Below, piece after piece: positions 27,196 to 37,177 of a stretch of DNA of 64,000 nucleotides; positions within the stretch are counted from its first letter, which is position 1; each line of letters starts with the position of its first letter. Under the pieces are notes generated by a model. The model had not been told where the DNA came from and did no database searches. It saw only the letters and a list, made by a program, of their open reading frames with translations. This stretch comes from Xanthomonas sacchari. Its GTDB lineage: Bacteria > Pseudomonadota > Gammaproteobacteria > Xanthomonadales > Xanthomonadaceae. The stretch spans positions 1,116,001 through 1,180,000 of the forward strand of contig NZ_CP132343.1 of assembly GCF_040529065.1 (NCBI RefSeq). The letters are read 5' to 3'. A program made the translations under genes and the position numbers.

Positions 27196-27890
27196 CCGGG
27201 GACGCGCCAGTGGCGCCGGCCCTCGCGCTGCCGCCGTGCCGGGTGCGCCAGCTCGGCCGCCAGCCCTACGAGCCGGTGTGGCGGGCGATGCAGCGCTTCA
27301 CCGATGCGCGCGACGAGGCGACGCCCGACGAACTGTGGGTGGTCGAACACGAGCCGGTGTTCACCCTCGGCCAGGCCGGCAAGCCGGAACACGTGCTGGC
27401 GCCCGGCGACATCCCGGTGCTGCAGGTCGATCGCGGCGGCCAGGTCACCTACCACGGCCCCGGCCAGTTGGTGGTGTACCCGCTGCTGGACCTGCGCCGG
27501 CTGCACATCGGCGTGCGCGACTACGTGTGCCGGATCGAGCAGGCGATCATCGACACCCTCGACGAATGGAACATCCTCGGCGAGCGCCGCGAAGGCGCGC
27601 CGGGCGTCTATGTCGGCGGCGCCAAGGTCGCCGCGCTCGGCATCCGCGTGCGCCGCGGCTGCACCTTCCATGGCCTGTCGTTCAACGTGGCGATGGACCT
27701 GGAGCCGTTCCACCGGATCAATCCCTGCGGCTACCAGGGCCTGCAGGTGACCGCGGTGCTAGACTTGGGCGGTCCCTCCGGCATGCAGGCGGTCACCCCG
27801 GTCCTGCTGGCCCAACTGGCGCGCCAGTTCGGGCTGACCCTGCAGCCGCTCGACGCCTTGCCCGATCTTTCGCTCACGCACGCGGCCTGA
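27183..27890 (+). CDS. lipB: octanoyl-(ACP)-protein N-octanoyltransferase LipB
   Basis: 235 residues. It transfers octanoate from ACP to lipoyl domains. Motifs: [39 protein letters not shown], catalytic Lys148 in [11 protein letters not shown] and catalytic Cys182 in NPCGYQG. The GTG at 27183 overlaps DUF493; a second GTG at 27210 has GGGGAC at good spacing and may be the true start. lipA follows 22 bp later. Confidence 0.95.
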   Translation: MDAVAGDAPVAPALALPPCRVRQLGRQPYEPVWRAMQRFTDARDEATPDELWVVEHEPVFTLGQAGKPEHVLAPGDIPVLQVDRGGQVTYHGPGQLVVYPLLDLRRLHIGVRDYVCRIEQAIIDTLDEWNILGERREGAPGVYVGGAKVAALGIRVRRGCTFHGLSFNVAMDLEPFHRINPCGYQGLQVTAVLDLGGPSGMQAVTPVLLAQLARQFGLTLQPLDALPDLSLTHAA

Positions 27891-27912
27891 CCGCCTGCCC
27901 GCCGACCACGCC

Positions 27913-28923
27913 ATGACCCAGCCCAGCGCACGCTCCATTCCCTTGCAGGTCCTTTCCGGCGACAGCGCGCCCGCGCCGCTGCAGACCGGTGTCAAGCAGT
28001 TGGGCGGCGACAAGATCGCGCGCTCGCCGGTGCAGTTCGCCGACGCGCCGGTGCTGCGCAAACCCTCGTGGATCCGCGTGCGCATTCCCTCCGGCAATGC
28101 GGTGCAGAACCTCAAGGCCAAGCTGCGCGAGAACCGCCTGGTCACCGTCTGCGAAGAGGCCAGCTGCCCGAACATCCACGAGTGCTTCGGCCATGGCACC
28201 GCCACCTTCATGATCCTCGGCGAGGTCTGCACCCGCCGCTGCTCGTTCTGCGATGTCGCACACGGCCGGCCCAAGCCGCCGGATGCCGGCGAGCCGGCCA
28301 GCCTGGCGCAGACCGTGGCCGACATGGGCCTGAAGTACGTGGTGGTGACCAGCGTCGACCGCGACGACCTGCGCGACGGCGGCGCCCAGCATTTCGCCGA
28401 CTGCATCGGCGCCATCCGCGTCGCCGCGCCGAACACCCGCATCGAGATCCTGACCCCGGACTTCCGCGGCAAGGGCCGCATGGACCGCGCGCTGGAGATC
28501 CTGGCGACCAATCCGCCGGACGTGTTCAACCACAACATCGAGACCGTGCCGGACCTGTACCCGAACGTGCGTCCCGGCGCCGACTACCAGTGGTCGCTGA
28601 CCCTGCTGAAGAAGTTCAAGGCGCAGCATCCGGCGATCGCCACCAAGTCCGGCATCATGCTCGGCCTGGGCGAGACCCTGGAGCAGGTGCAGGCGACCCT
28701 GCGCGACCTGCGCGCGCACGACGTGGACATGGTCACCATCGGCCAGTACCTGCAGCCGACCGCCCATCACCACCCGGTGATGCGCTACTGGACGCCGGAC
28801 GAGTACAAGGCGCTGGAGGAGTACGGCAACGCGCTGGGCTTCAGCCACGTCGCCTCCGGGCCGATGGTGCGTTCGTCCTATCACGCCGATCGCCAGGCCG
28901 CTGGCGCCGGCGTCGCCGCCTGA
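27913..28923 (+). CDS. lipA: lipoyl synthase LipA
   Basis: 336 residues, full length. The auxiliary cluster motif is [12 protein letters not shown] (Cys80, 85, 91) and the radical SAM motif is CTRRCSFC (Cys106, 110, 113). Further signatures are [33 protein letters not shown] and the C-terminal SSYHAD. It inserts two sulfurs into octanoyl groups on lipoyl domains, completing the step begun by LipB. A 230-bp non-coding gap follows before prc. Confidence 0.97.
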   Translation: MTQPSARSIPLQVLSGDSAPAPLQTGVKQLGGDKIARSPVQFADAPVLRKPSWIRVRIPSGNAVQNLKAKLRENRLVTVCEEASCPNIHECFGHGTATFMILGEVCTRRCSFCDVAHGRPKPPDAGEPASLAQTVADMGLKYVVVTSVDRDDLRDGGAQHFADCIGAIRVAAPNTRIEILTPDFRGKGRMDRALEILATNPPDVFNHNIETVPDLYPNVRPGADYQWSLTLLKKFKAQHPAIATKSGIMLGLGETLEQVQATLRDLRAHDVDMVTIGQYLQPTAHHHPVMRYWTPDEYKALEEYGNALGFSHVASGPMVRSSYHADRQAAGAGVAA

Positions 28924-29155
28924 ATCGCCCCCTCCTGAGCCGCGTCGTCGATCGCGCCTGTGCGCGGCGGCGACGCGCGTTCGTCGCCGCAGGACGACCG
29001 TCCGCGCGGCTCGCACCGGCAGCGTTCACACTTCTGCGCAGGCACGCCGCTAGTCTGCTTCATGAACAGGTGACACGGCCTGCAACTTGCGTCACTGTCG
29101 TGTTGTCTCACGCGATGTGCTGCCCCCCTGACGGCCTGGTGCCGAGAGTCCCCAG

Positions 29156-31333
29156 ATGAAATTCAAAGCTTCCGCCTTCCTGCTGGCGTTTGCGCTGACC
29201 GCACCGCTGGCGCTGTTCGCCCGGACCGATGCGCCCGCCCTGCCGGCTGCTGCCACCGCCGACCAGGCCACCACCGCCAAATTGGTGTACGGCCTGCTCT
29301 CCGACAGCCGCTACGCCTACCGGCCGCGCGCCCTCGACGAGGCGACTTCCAAGGAGGTCTTCAAGAAGTACCTGGAGACCCTGGACGGCAGCAAGCAGTT
29401 CTTCACCCAGGCCGATATCGACAAGTTCGCGAGCTTCCAGAACAACCTCGGTGCCAACATTTCCTCGGGCCAGCTGGAACCGGCGTTCCAGATCTTCGCC
29501 GTGTACCGGCAGCGGGTGGACGAGCGCATCGCCTACGCGCGCAAGCTGCTCAAGCAGGACTTCAACTTCGACGGCGACGAGAAGTTCGAGTACGACCGGA
29601 AGAACGCGCCGTGGGCCAAGGACGACCAAGAGCTGGATGCGCTGTGGCGCAAGTCGGTGATGAACGACTGGCTGCGGCTCAAGCTCGCCGGCAAGAAGCC
29701 GGAGGACATCCGCAAGACGCTCGATAAGCGCTATGCCAACCTCGACGACTCGGTGAAGGAACTGAAGAGCGAGGACGTGTTCCAGTTCTTCATGAACGCC
29801 TACACGAATACGGTCGATCCGCACACCGACTACTTCACCCCGCGCACCGCCGAGAACTTCAACCAGCAGATGTCGCTGTCGCTGGAAGGCATCGGCGCGC
29901 AGCTGCAGAAGCAGGACGACCTGGTGGTGATCCGCGAGGTGATCCCGGGCGGTCCGGCCGCGCTGGACGGCACGCTCAAGCCGGGCGACCGCATCGTGGG
30001 CGTCGGCCAGGGCAAGAGCGGTCCGGTCGAGGACGTGATCGGCTGGCGCATCGATGATGTGGTCGCCAAGATCCGCGGCGACAAGGACACCCAGGTGCGC
30101 CTGGAGTACATCCCCGCCGAAGCCGGCGTGGACGGCAAGCACCGCCAGGTGCTGCTGACCCGGCAGAAGGTGCGCCTGGCCGAGCAGGCCGCCAAGGGCG
30201 AGACCATCGAGCTGCCGGCGAAGGACGGCGAGCCGGCGCGGCGCATCGGCGTGATCAAGCTGCCGGCGTTCTACCAGGACTTCGAAGGCCGCCGCCGCAA
30301 CGCCAAGGACTATGCCTCGGCGACCCGCGACGTGGCCAAGCTGCTGGCCGGGTTCAAGACCGACAAGGTCGACGGCGTGGTGCTGGACCTGCGCAACAAC
30401 GGCGGCGGTTCGCTGGACGAAGCGATCGAGTTGACCGGCCTGTTCATCGAGCAGGGCCCGGTGGTGCAGGTGCGCGAATCCGGCGGCCGCGTCACCGTCA
30501 ACAGCGACCAGAACCCGGCCGTGGCCTGGGACGGCCCGCTGGCGGTGCTGATCAACCGTGGTTCCGCCTCGGCGTCAGAGATCTTCGCCGGTGCCATCCA
30601 GGATTACGGCCGCGGTCTGATCATCGGCGAGACCAGCTTCGGCAAGGGCACGGTGCAGAACATCGTCGACCTTGACCGCTGGCCGGCCAACGAGACCGAC
30701 CGCTTCGGCCAGGTCAAGCTGACCATCGCCCAGTTCTTCCGCGTCAGCGGCAGCAGCACCCAGCACAAGGGTGTGGTGCCGGACATCGCCTTCCCGGCCA
30801 GCGTCGATGCCACCGAGTTCGGCGAGAGCACCTACGACAATGCGCTGCCGTGGAGCCGCATCGCCGCGGTGCCGCACACCCAGTACGGCAATTTCGCGCC
30901 GTTGCTGCCCAAGCTGGAGGCGCTGCACACCACGCGCATCGCCAACGACAAGGAATTCCAGTGGTGGGAAGAGGACGTGCGCCAGTTCCGCGACGAGGCG
31001 GCGAAGAAGTACGTGGTGCTCAACGAGGCCGAGCGCCGCGCCGAGCGTGAGAAGCAGGACGCGCAGCGCAAGCAGCGCCAGGAGATCCGCAAGCAGCTCG
31101 GCCTGCCGCTGGACCCGCTGGCCGACGACAGCAGCGACGACGGCCTGACCGGCAACGAGCGCGACATCGTCAAGGACGCCGCGCGCGAGAAGCTGGTCGA
31201 CAAGCGTCCAGACCCGCTGCTGCGCGAATCGGCCTCGATCCTGAGCGATGCGGTCAACCTGCTGGAGAAGGACCGTCCGCTGTCGGTGCAGGTGCTGCCG
31301 CAATCCACCGGCCCGGGGCGCTGGGCCGACTGA
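29156..31333 (+). CDS. prc: tail-specific carboxy-terminal processing protease Prc
   Basis: 725 residues. Signal peptide, N-terminal Prc domain, a PDZ domain around residues 245-330 (VIREVIPGGPAALDGTLKPGDRIVGVG), an S41 peptidase domain and the C-terminal Prc extension. The catalytic Ser is in the GSASASEIF cluster (470-474) and Lys497 is in SFGKGTVQ. It degrades or trims periplasmic proteins and controls peptidoglycan hydrolases such as MepS in relatives, which fits the neighbouring wall genes. The terminator follows 27 bp later. Confidence 0.95.
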   Translation: MKFKASAFLLAFALTAPLALFARTDAPALPAAATADQATTAKLVYGLLSDSRYAYRPRALDEATSKEVFKKYLETLDGSKQFFTQADIDKFASFQNNLGANISSGQLEPAFQIFAVYRQRVDERIAYARKLLKQDFNFDGDEKFEYDRKNAPWAKDDQELDALWRKSVMNDWLRLKLAGKKPEDIRKTLDKRYANLDDSVKELKSEDVFQFFMNAYTNTVDPHTDYFTPRTAENFNQQMSLSLEGIGAQLQKQDDLVVIREVIPGGPAALDGTLKPGDRIVGVGQGKSGPVEDVIGWRIDDVVAKIRGDKDTQVRLEYIPAEAGVDGKHRQVLLTRQKVRLAEQAAKGETIELPAKDGEPARRIGVIKLPAFYQDFEGRRRNAKDYASATRDVAKLLAGFKTDKVDGVVLDLRNNGGGSLDEAIELTGLFIEQGPVVQVRESGGRVTVNSDQNPAVAWDGPLAVLINRGSASASEIFAGAIQDYGRGLIIGETSFGKGTVQNIVDLDRWPANETDRFGQVKLTIAQFFRVSGSSTQHKGVVPDIAFPASVDATEFGESTYDNALPWSRIAAVPHTQYGNFAPLLPKLEALHTTRIANDKEFQWWEEDVRQFRDEAAKKYVVLNEAERRAEREKQDAQRKQRQEIRKQLGLPLDPLADDSSDDGLTGNERDIVKDAAREKLVDKRPDPLLRESASILSDAVNLLEKDRPLSVQVLPQSTGPGRWAD

Positions 31334-31360
31334 GCCCATACGCCGCCTTCGTCCGAACAC

Positions 31361-31396
31361 GAACGCGCCATCGCCCAGCGGTGGCGCGTTTTTTGT
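31361..31396 (+). terminator. rho-independent terminator after prc
   Basis: AACGCGCCA and TGGCGCGTT pair around an 11-nt loop, then TTTTTGTT. Confidence 0.88.
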
Positions 31397-31571
31397 TGCA
31401 GGTCGGATTTTGCAGGTAGCCGATATGCGTCATCGTCATGCGCCGGTCGATCGGTCCACGGTGTCGATGGGTGCGGAGGAACTAACGGGCTGCGTGGGCC
31501 GGCAGTCCGTCTACTGGATCGGTACGCACCGTGGACGCGGCGTTTGATCCGCCGCGTCCTTGCCGTGGCGT

Positions 31572-31643
31572 CGTAGGAGCGGCTTCAGCCGCGACCCAGC
31601 ATTCCCGGGAAGGCCCCATCGCGGCCGAAGCCGCTCCTGCCGC
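31572..31643. repeat. REP pair between prc and the TauE gene
   Basis: One canonical REP unit (31572-31595) and one slightly diverged inverted unit (31618-31643, GGCCGAAGCCGCTCCTGCCG). It is the only structure in the ~270 bp between the prc terminator and the convergent TauE-family gene. Confidence 0.8.
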
Positions 31644-31671
31644 TGCGCGATACAGCGCCGCAACCACATCT

Positions 31672-32427
31672 TCAGCCCAGCGCCTGCCACACCTGGTGCA
31701 CGCCCAATCCCAGCAAGGTCAGGAAGAACACGCGGCGGAACGTCTTGGCGGAGATGCGCTGGCGCAGCCGTGCGCCCAGCCACATGCCGATGGCCGTGGG
31801 CAGCAGCGCCAGTAGCGATGGACCTAGCGCGTGCGAGGGGAAGGCGCCGTGCACGACCAGGGCCGCGGCCAGCGCAAGCGTCGCCGCGGCGAAGCAACTG
31901 CCGAGGGCGCGCATCAGCGTGTCCCGCGGCAGCGCCAGCGCCACCAGGTAGGGCAGCACCGGCAACACGAACACGCCGGTGGCGCCGGTCAGCAATCCGG
32001 TCGCCAGGCCCACGGGCGGTCCCGCCCAGCGCGCCTGCGAGGGCGACAGGCGCCCTTGCCACGTGCTCAGGCCGAGCGCGGCGTACAGCGCCAGCAATGC
32101 GCCCAGGCCGGCGCGCGCCAGCCGCGGGTCGGCACCGGCGAGGATGCCGGCGCTGCACCAGGTGCCGGCGACGATGCAGGCCAGCAGCGGCCACAGCCGC
32201 CGCAGCAGCGCGCCCGTGCCTGCGCCCCAGGCCTGTTGCAGGTTGGTCAGCAGCGACGGCAATGCCAGCAGCGCCGCCGCCTCGGTCGGCGTCAGCCACA
32301 GCCCGAGCAGGCCCATCGCCACCGTCGGCAGGCCCATGCCGGCCACGCCCTTGACGCCGCCGGCCAGCAGGAAGACCAGGGCGATCGGCAGCAGGTGCGG
32401 GGCGAGCGTGTCCATGACGTCGAGCAT
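31672..32427 (-). CDS. TauE/SafE-family membrane exporter
   Basis: 251 residues with about eight membrane helices and the TauE/SafE repeat signature (GGVKGVAGMGLPTVAMGLL in the first half, GLATGLLTGATGVFVLPVLPYL in the second). Such proteins move sulfite, sulfonates or organic anions; the substrate is not readable. Three Met codons (32451, 32427, 32415) are possible starts; I use the middle one. It is divergent from a LysR-type gene about 75 bp away, which probably regulates it. Confidence 0.85.
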   Translation of the reverse strand: MLDVMDTLAPHLLPIALVFLLAGGVKGVAGMGLPTVAMGLLGLWLTPTEAAALLALPSLLTNLQQAWGAGTGALLRRLWPLLACIVAGTWCSAGILAGADPRLARAGLGALLALYAALGLSTWQGRLSPSQARWAGPPVGLATGLLTGATGVFVLPVLPYLVALALPRDTLMRALGSCFAAATLALAAALVVHGAFPSHALGPSLLALLPTAIGMWLGARLRQRISAKTFRRVFFLTLLGLGVHQVWQALG

Positions 32428-32501
32428 CGGCGTGCCGCGGCGGCCGGACAATGCGCGAATGCTTCAGGCAGACTTCGGCAACGACGAAGGCGGGAGCGCC
32501 G

Positions 32502-33410
32502 ATGCACCTGGATTTCACCGATCTGCGGCTGTTCCTGGCGGTGGCCGAAGCCGGCAGCATCACCGCCGGCGCCGACCGCGCCGCATTGTCGCTGGCCGCC
32601 GCCAGTGCACGCATCCGCGCGCTGGAGACGCAGCTCGGCGTCGCGGTGTTCGAGCGCGGCCCGCGCGGCGTCGGCCTCACCGCGGCCGGCACCGCGCTGC
32701 TGCGGCACGCGCGGCAGTTGCTGCGCCAGGCCGAGGCGATGCGCAGCGAACTGGGCGAATACGCCGGCGGCCATCAGGCGAGTGTGCGCCTGCTGGCCAA
32801 TACCGCGGCGCTGTCGGAGTGGTTGCCGGAGGTGCTGGCCGAGTTCCTGGTGGCGCATCCGCGCATCGATCTGGCGCTGCGCGAGCAAGGCAGCGTCGCC
32901 GCGGCCGACGCGCTGCGTGAGCAACGCGCCGACCTGGCGGTGATCGCCGATCACGCCGATCTGCAGGGCCTGCAGGCCCACCCGTTCCGACAGGACCGGC
33001 TGGTGCTGGTGGCGGCGGCCACGCACCCGCTGGCACAGGCGTCGCAGCTGCGGTTCGCTGAGGTATGGCTGGCGCAGTTGCTCGGCCTGGCCGAGGACAG
33101 CGCGTTGCAGCAGCATCTGCGGACCCAGGCCGCGCGTGCCGGTGGCCAGTTGCGTCTGCGCGCGCAGGTGCACGGCATCGAACCGCTGTGCCGGATGCTG
33201 GCGCGCGGCGCCGGTGTGGCGATCCTGCCGCAGGCGGCGCTGGAGCGGGTCAGCGTGCGCGCGCAACTGGTCGCGGTGCCGCTGCAGGAGCCGTGGGCGT
33301 TGCGCCAGTTGTCGATCGTGTGGCGACCGATACCGGCGCCATCGTCGCCGGTTCAGCAGGTGTTGGACTGGCTGTGCGCGCATGCCGACAAGACCGCACC
33401 GTCAGCGTGA
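32502..33410 (+). CDS. LysR-type transcriptional regulator
   Basis: 302 residues. N-terminal winged helix (LDFTDLRLFLAVAEAGSITAGADRAALSLAAASARIRALE) followed by a LysR effector domain (EWLPEVLAEFLVAHPRIDLALREQ). The HTH is followed by the usual linker helix. The start at 32502 is supported by AAGGCGGGAG upstream. It likely controls the divergent TauE/SafE gene; the effector is unknown. Confidence 0.88.
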   Translation: MHLDFTDLRLFLAVAEAGSITAGADRAALSLAAASARIRALETQLGVAVFERGPRGVGLTAAGTALLRHARQLLRQAEAMRSELGEYAGGHQASVRLLANTAALSEWLPEVLAEFLVAHPRIDLALREQGSVAAADALREQRADLAVIADHADLQGLQAHPFRQDRLVLVAAATHPLAQASQLRFAEVWLAQLLGLAEDSALQQHLRTQAARAGGQLRLRAQVHGIEPLCRMLARGAGVAILPQAALERVSVRAQLVAVPLQEPWALRQLSIVWRPIPAPSSPVQQVLDWLCAHADKTAPSA

Positions 33411-33525
33411 GCGCCGACACGCAGGCGCCGTGTACACACCTTCGCTGGCATGCGTTGTCGCGGTGCGGTGGATCGCAGCGTTGCCTTGTGCGAACGGCAT
33501 TAGCCACGACGGGCCTGCGGTAAAG

Positions 33526-33710
33526 CCGTCGCGGCTGAAGCCGCTCCTACGGCATGCTGCCGTGTGGGAGGGACTTCAGTCGCGACTGCTACCGGAGCCG
33601 GAAGCTTTCCGGCGGGGATATTCCGACGGAAGGATTGTTTCCATCACGCGCTGCGGTGGTGGCTCGGCCGGCTGCGTCGCCGCCCCGTAGGAGCGGCTTC
33701 AGCCGCGACG
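33526..33710. repeat. three REP units in the 33411-33809 gap
   Basis: Units at 33526-33552 (minus-oriented), 33563-33586 (degenerate, GGGAGGGACTTCAGTCGCG) and 33686-33710 (plus-oriented). The 400-bp space between the convergent LysR and EEP genes holds no gene I can support. Confidence 0.82.
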
Positions 33711-33809
33711 GGCTTTACCGCTAGCGCCTCGTCGCAGCTGATCCCGAGCCTCCGATGGGGAACTGCTCTCGCACACGCGCTCGCGGCCGCTGCCGCAGGC
33801 GTCCTTGCC

Positions 33810-34691
33810 TCACTGCGGCCAGGCGAAGGTGGCGATCACCGGGAAGTGGTCCGACGGCCAGTGACCCTCCGGTCGCGCATCGAGCGTGGCGTAGTCCGTC
33901 GCTTTGAGCCCGCGCGAGAGGATCCAGTCGATGCGCCGGTCCGGGTGGCCGGTGAAATCGTGGAAGGTCGCTTCCGGGCCTCGCGGCTGCGCCACCTGCG
34001 TGCGTGCATCGGCCAGGCTGGCGGTGAGGGTGCGGTAGGTCGGCGAGTCCGGCACGGTGTTGAAGTCGCCGGTCAGCACCACCGGCACGTCCGCCGGCAG
34101 TGCCTTCAGCCGCGACACGATCAGCGCCGCGCCCTTGGCGCGCGCCGCTTCGTCCTCGTCGCGATAGGGCAGATGGGTGTCGAACAGGTAGAAGCGCCGG
34201 CCATCGTCGATGCGCTCGAACAGGCCCCAGTTGACCATGCGCGGCAGCGGATGGCCCCAGCTGATGCTGCCCATCACCTCCGGCGTGTCCGACAGCCAGA
34301 AGTGTCCCGAGTCCACCAGCTTCAGCCTGCGGCTGTCGTAGAACACGCCCATGCGTTCGCCGTCGTCCTTGCCGTCGCGGCTGGGACCGAACCAGCGGTA
34401 CTCCGGCAATTGCGCGGCCAGGTAGTCGGCCTGGCGCTCGACCAGTTCCTGGGTGCCGAACACATCCGGATGCTGCGCGCGGATCAGCGCGGCCATCGCA
34501 CTGCGGCGCACGTCCCAGCGCTTGTCGCCGTCGGTGTCGACCGGCACGCGCACATTGAAGCTCATCACCTTGAGCGGGGCCGGCGCAGCGGGCGTTGCGG
34601 GCGTGCGCGCCTGCGCCGGCGCGATGCACGCACCCAGCACCAGCAGCAGAGGAAGCGCGAGCTTGCGCGCGGACGATAGCGACAGCGACAT
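33810..34691 (-). CDS. secreted endonuclease/exonuclease/phosphatase-family hydrolase
   Basis: 293 residues. Signal peptide with a possible lipobox (LVLGACIAPAQA), then an EEP/DNase I-like fold: VMSFNVRV, GTQELVERQ (metal-binding Glu), FDTHLPYRDE, VVLTGDFNTVPDS and the C-terminal PSDHFPVIATF. The family includes nucleases, sphingomyelinases and inositol-phosphate phosphatases; bacterial lipoprotein members of this length are usually of unknown substrate. It is downstream of the GH53 gene on the same strand with an 86-bp gap, perhaps co-transcribed. Confidence 0.85.
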   Translation of the reverse strand: MSLSLSSARKLALPLLLVLGACIAPAQARTPATPAAPAPLKVMSFNVRVPVDTDGDKRWDVRRSAMAALIRAQHPDVFGTQELVERQADYLAAQLPEYRWFGPSRDGKDDGERMGVFYDSRRLKLVDSGHFWLSDTPEVMGSISWGHPLPRMVNWGLFERIDDGRRFYLFDTHLPYRDEDEAARAKGAALIVSRLKALPADVPVVLTGDFNTVPDSPTYRTLTASLADARTQVAQPRGPEATFHDFTGHPDRRIDWILSRGLKATDYATLDARPEGHWPSDHFPVIATFAWPQ

Positions 34692-34777
34692 GGCAGATCT
34701 CGACAGGAGCGGAGCACGCGATGGTGGCACGGCGGTGGTGTCGGTGACCACCGCGTGGCGTGCCTGCCGAGCGGCGA

Positions 34778-35776
34778 TCAGTTGAACGCCGACAGCGCCT
34801 GGGTGAGTTTGCCGTTGTTGTCGACCGCGCCCATCGTGTAGCCCTGCCAGCCCGGATAGGCGTCGGGTTCCCAATAGAACACGCCCAGCCCGCGGCTGCC
34901 GAGCGCGCGGGTCTTGCTGAGCAGATCGGCCAGCATCGCGCGGGTGGTGGCGGCCTGCTGCCAGTCCATGCCGACCTCGCTGACGATCACGTCCGACCCG
35001 TAGCGCGCCACCATGTCCTGCATGTTGCTGGCGATCTGGGTGTTGGCGCTCTGCCAGGCATTGGGGGACGGGTAGTGCGACATGCCGACCACGTCCCACT
35101 TGCCGCCGGCCGACTTGAGACTGTCGAAGAACCAGCGGAAGGTCGCGTTGTCGTAGCCATTGGCCAGGTGCACGATCACCTTGGCGTTGGGATAGACCGA
35201 CTTGCTGGCGTTGTAGCCGCTGTTGATCAGCTGCGCTAGGTTGCCGAAGTTGGGCGTCTTGCCGTCCGGCCACAGCATGCCGCTGTTGATCTCGTTGCCC
35301 ACCTGCACCCAGCTCACGTCGATGCCGTTGGACTTGAGGTAGGACAGGATGCCGTTGGTGTGCGAGTACACGTCCTTCACCAGGGTCGCGAAGTCGTGGT
35401 TGCTCCAGGCCGCCGGCTTGGTCTGCTTGCCGGGGTCGGCCCAGCTATCGCTGTAGTGGAAGTCGATCATGATGCGCATGCCTTGCGCCTTCGCGCGCTT
35501 GGCCATGTTCAGCGTGTCGGCGCCGTCGTTCCAGCCGCCCTGCGGATTGACCCACACGCGCAGCCGGATCGCGTTGACGCCGGCGCCCTTGAGCAGCGAG
35601 AAGAAATCGGTGGTGGCGCCGGAGGCATTGCGGAACACGCGCCCGCTGCTCTCCTGCTGGTCGATCCAACTGACATCGGCACCTTTGGCGAAGGTCTGCG
35701 CCATGGCCGGCGCACACAGACAGGCGAGCAACAACACCAGCAGCCAGGCGGACACGCGCTTGCTCGATCGGTTCAT
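34778..35776 (-). CDS. secreted GH53 arabinogalactan endo-beta-1,4-galactanase
   Basis: 332 residues. Signal peptide (LLVLLLACLCAPAMAQ), then a single TIM-barrel GH53 domain: FAKGADVSWIDQQE, IRLRVWVNP, MIDFHYSDSWADPGKQ, acid/base Glu162 in WVQVGNEIN and nucleophile Glu267 in VSEVG, and VFYWEPDAYPGWQGY. It cleaves beta-1,4-galactan side chains of pectin, fitting a plant-associated life. The start lies 280 bp from the divergent NAD-salvage operon. Confidence 0.94.
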   Translation of the reverse strand: MNRSSKRVSAWLLVLLLACLCAPAMAQTFAKGADVSWIDQQESSGRVFRNASGATTDFFSLLKGAGVNAIRLRVWVNPQGGWNDGADTLNMAKRAKAQGMRIMIDFHYSDSWADPGKQTKPAAWSNHDFATLVKDVYSHTNGILSYLKSNGIDVSWVQVGNEINSGMLWPDGKTPNFGNLAQLINSGYNASKSVYPNAKVIVHLANGYDNATFRWFFDSLKSAGGKWDVVGMSHYPSPNAWQSANTQIASNMQDMVARYGSDVIVSEVGMDWQQAATTRAMLADLLSKTRALGSRGLGVFYWEPDAYPGWQGYTMGAVDNNGKLTQALSAFN

Positions 35777-35982
35777 GCGATTCTCGCAGTGATGGGAGGA
35801 GGGAAGGAGGGCGTCGCGCGGCCACGAACGGCGGCCGGCGCGACGTGCCGGGCAGTCCCCGTGACCGCGGCGCGCACGAGGCTAGCGCGATCGCTGTGGC
35901 GACGCGCGCTGCACTGCAGCGTCGCCGGCGCGGCGTCCGCGCGCGCTGTCTGGATGGCCGATGAATCTGCGCGGTGCGTCAC

Positions 35983-36010
35983 TTGACGCGATGCGGCATC
36001 GGCGTAGCAT
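35983..36010 (+). promoter_or_regulatory. candidate sigma-70 promoter of the NAD-salvage operon
   Basis: TTGACG (35983-35988), a 16-bp spacer and TAGCAT (36005-36010) lie about 50 bp upstream of the first start codon. This is the best promoter match in the window apart from 60448-60476. Confidence 0.5.
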
Positions 36011-36060
36011 TTCGCCCACGCCAAGGGACAGACCCGCGGCGATCCACCCAACCGTGAGGG

Positions 36061-37116
36061 ATGCTCATGGAGTTCGACTATCTGGTGTTCATCGGGCGCT
36101 TCGAGCCCTTCCACAACGGCCACGCCGCCGTTGCCCGCCACGCCCTGGCGCGTGGACAGAAACTCATCTTCCTGATCGGTTCGGCCGAGACTCCCCGCAC
36201 CATCCGCAATCCGTGGACCGTTGCCGAGCGCAGCGTGATGATCCAGGCCGCGCTGGAAGGTGCCGGCGAGCGCTTGATCCTGCGTCCGCTGCGCGATCAC
36301 CTGTACAACGAAAGCCAGTGGATCGCCGCGGTGCAGTCCACGGTGGCCGAGGCGGTGCGCAGCGACGGCGGCAGCGCCGAGGCGCGGATCGGCCTGATCG
36401 GCATGGACAAGGACGCCAGCAGCTATTACCTGCGCGAGTTCCCGCAGTGGCCGCTGGTCGACGTGCAGCACACCGAGACGCTGTCGGCGACCGAACTGCG
36501 CCGTTACCTGTTCGAGGCCGGCAGCATCGATTTCCACGGCGCGCTGCTGATGCTGCGCGGCAACGTGCCGGCGCCGGTGTTCGACATGCTCGAGGCGTTC
36601 CGCAAGAACTCGCCGTCGTACGCCGAACTGCTCGCCGAATACCAGTTCATCGAGCAGTACCGTGCCGCCTGGAAGGAGGCGCCGTATCCGCCGACCTTCG
36701 TCACCGCCGATGCGGTGGTGGTGCATTCGGGACACGTGCTGCTGGTGCGCCGCCGCGCGGCACCGGGCAAGGGCCTGTGGGCGCTGCCGGGCGGCTTCGT
36801 CGGCCAGCACGAGAGCATCCTCGACGCCTGCCTGCGCGAGCTGCGCGAGGAGACCCGGCTGAAGATCCCGGTGCCGGTGCTCAAGGGCTCGCTGAAGAAC
36901 CGCCACGTGTTCGACCACCCCGAACGCAGCCTGCGCGGGCGCACCATCACCCACGCCTTCCACTTCGAGTTCGTGTTCGGCGAACTGCCCGAGGTGCGCG
37001 GCGGCGACGACGCCGACAAGGCGCGCTGGGTGCCGGTCAGCGAAGTGCTGGGCATGGGCCCGAAACTGTTCGAAGACCATCTGCATCTGCTCGAATTCTT
37101 CCTGGGCCGCGGTTGA
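36061..37116 (+). CDS. nadM: bifunctional NMN adenylyltransferase / Nudix hydrolase
   Basis: 351 residues. The N-terminal nucleotidyltransferase domain (1-~185) has HxGH in FIGRFEPFHNGH (residues 10-21) and the second motif LSATELRRYL. The C-terminal Nudix domain has GGFVG...RELREETRL (about 244-267), with Arg where the box usually has Gly. This two-domain type makes NAD from NMN and ATP and may hydrolyse ADP-ribose-like compounds. ATG at 36067 is an alternative start. It is the first gene of a four-gene run. Confidence 0.92.
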   Translation: MLMEFDYLVFIGRFEPFHNGHAAVARHALARGQKLIFLIGSAETPRTIRNPWTVAERSVMIQAALEGAGERLILRPLRDHLYNESQWIAAVQSTVAEAVRSDGGSAEARIGLIGMDKDASSYYLREFPQWPLVDVQHTETLSATELRRYLFEAGSIDFHGALLMLRGNVPAPVFDMLEAFRKNSPSYAELLAEYQFIEQYRAAWKEAPYPPTFVTADAVVVHSGHVLLVRRRAAPGKGLWALPGGFVGQHESILDACLRELREETRLKIPVPVLKGSLKNRHVFDHPERSLRGRTITHAFHFEFVFGELPEVRGGDDADKARWVPVSEVLGMGPKLFEDHLHLLEFFLGRG

Positions 37117-37177
37117 CGCGGCCTTCCCGGCCGGCGGACAGACCTCCGGCTTTCCCAGACGCGAAGGAGCTTCCGTC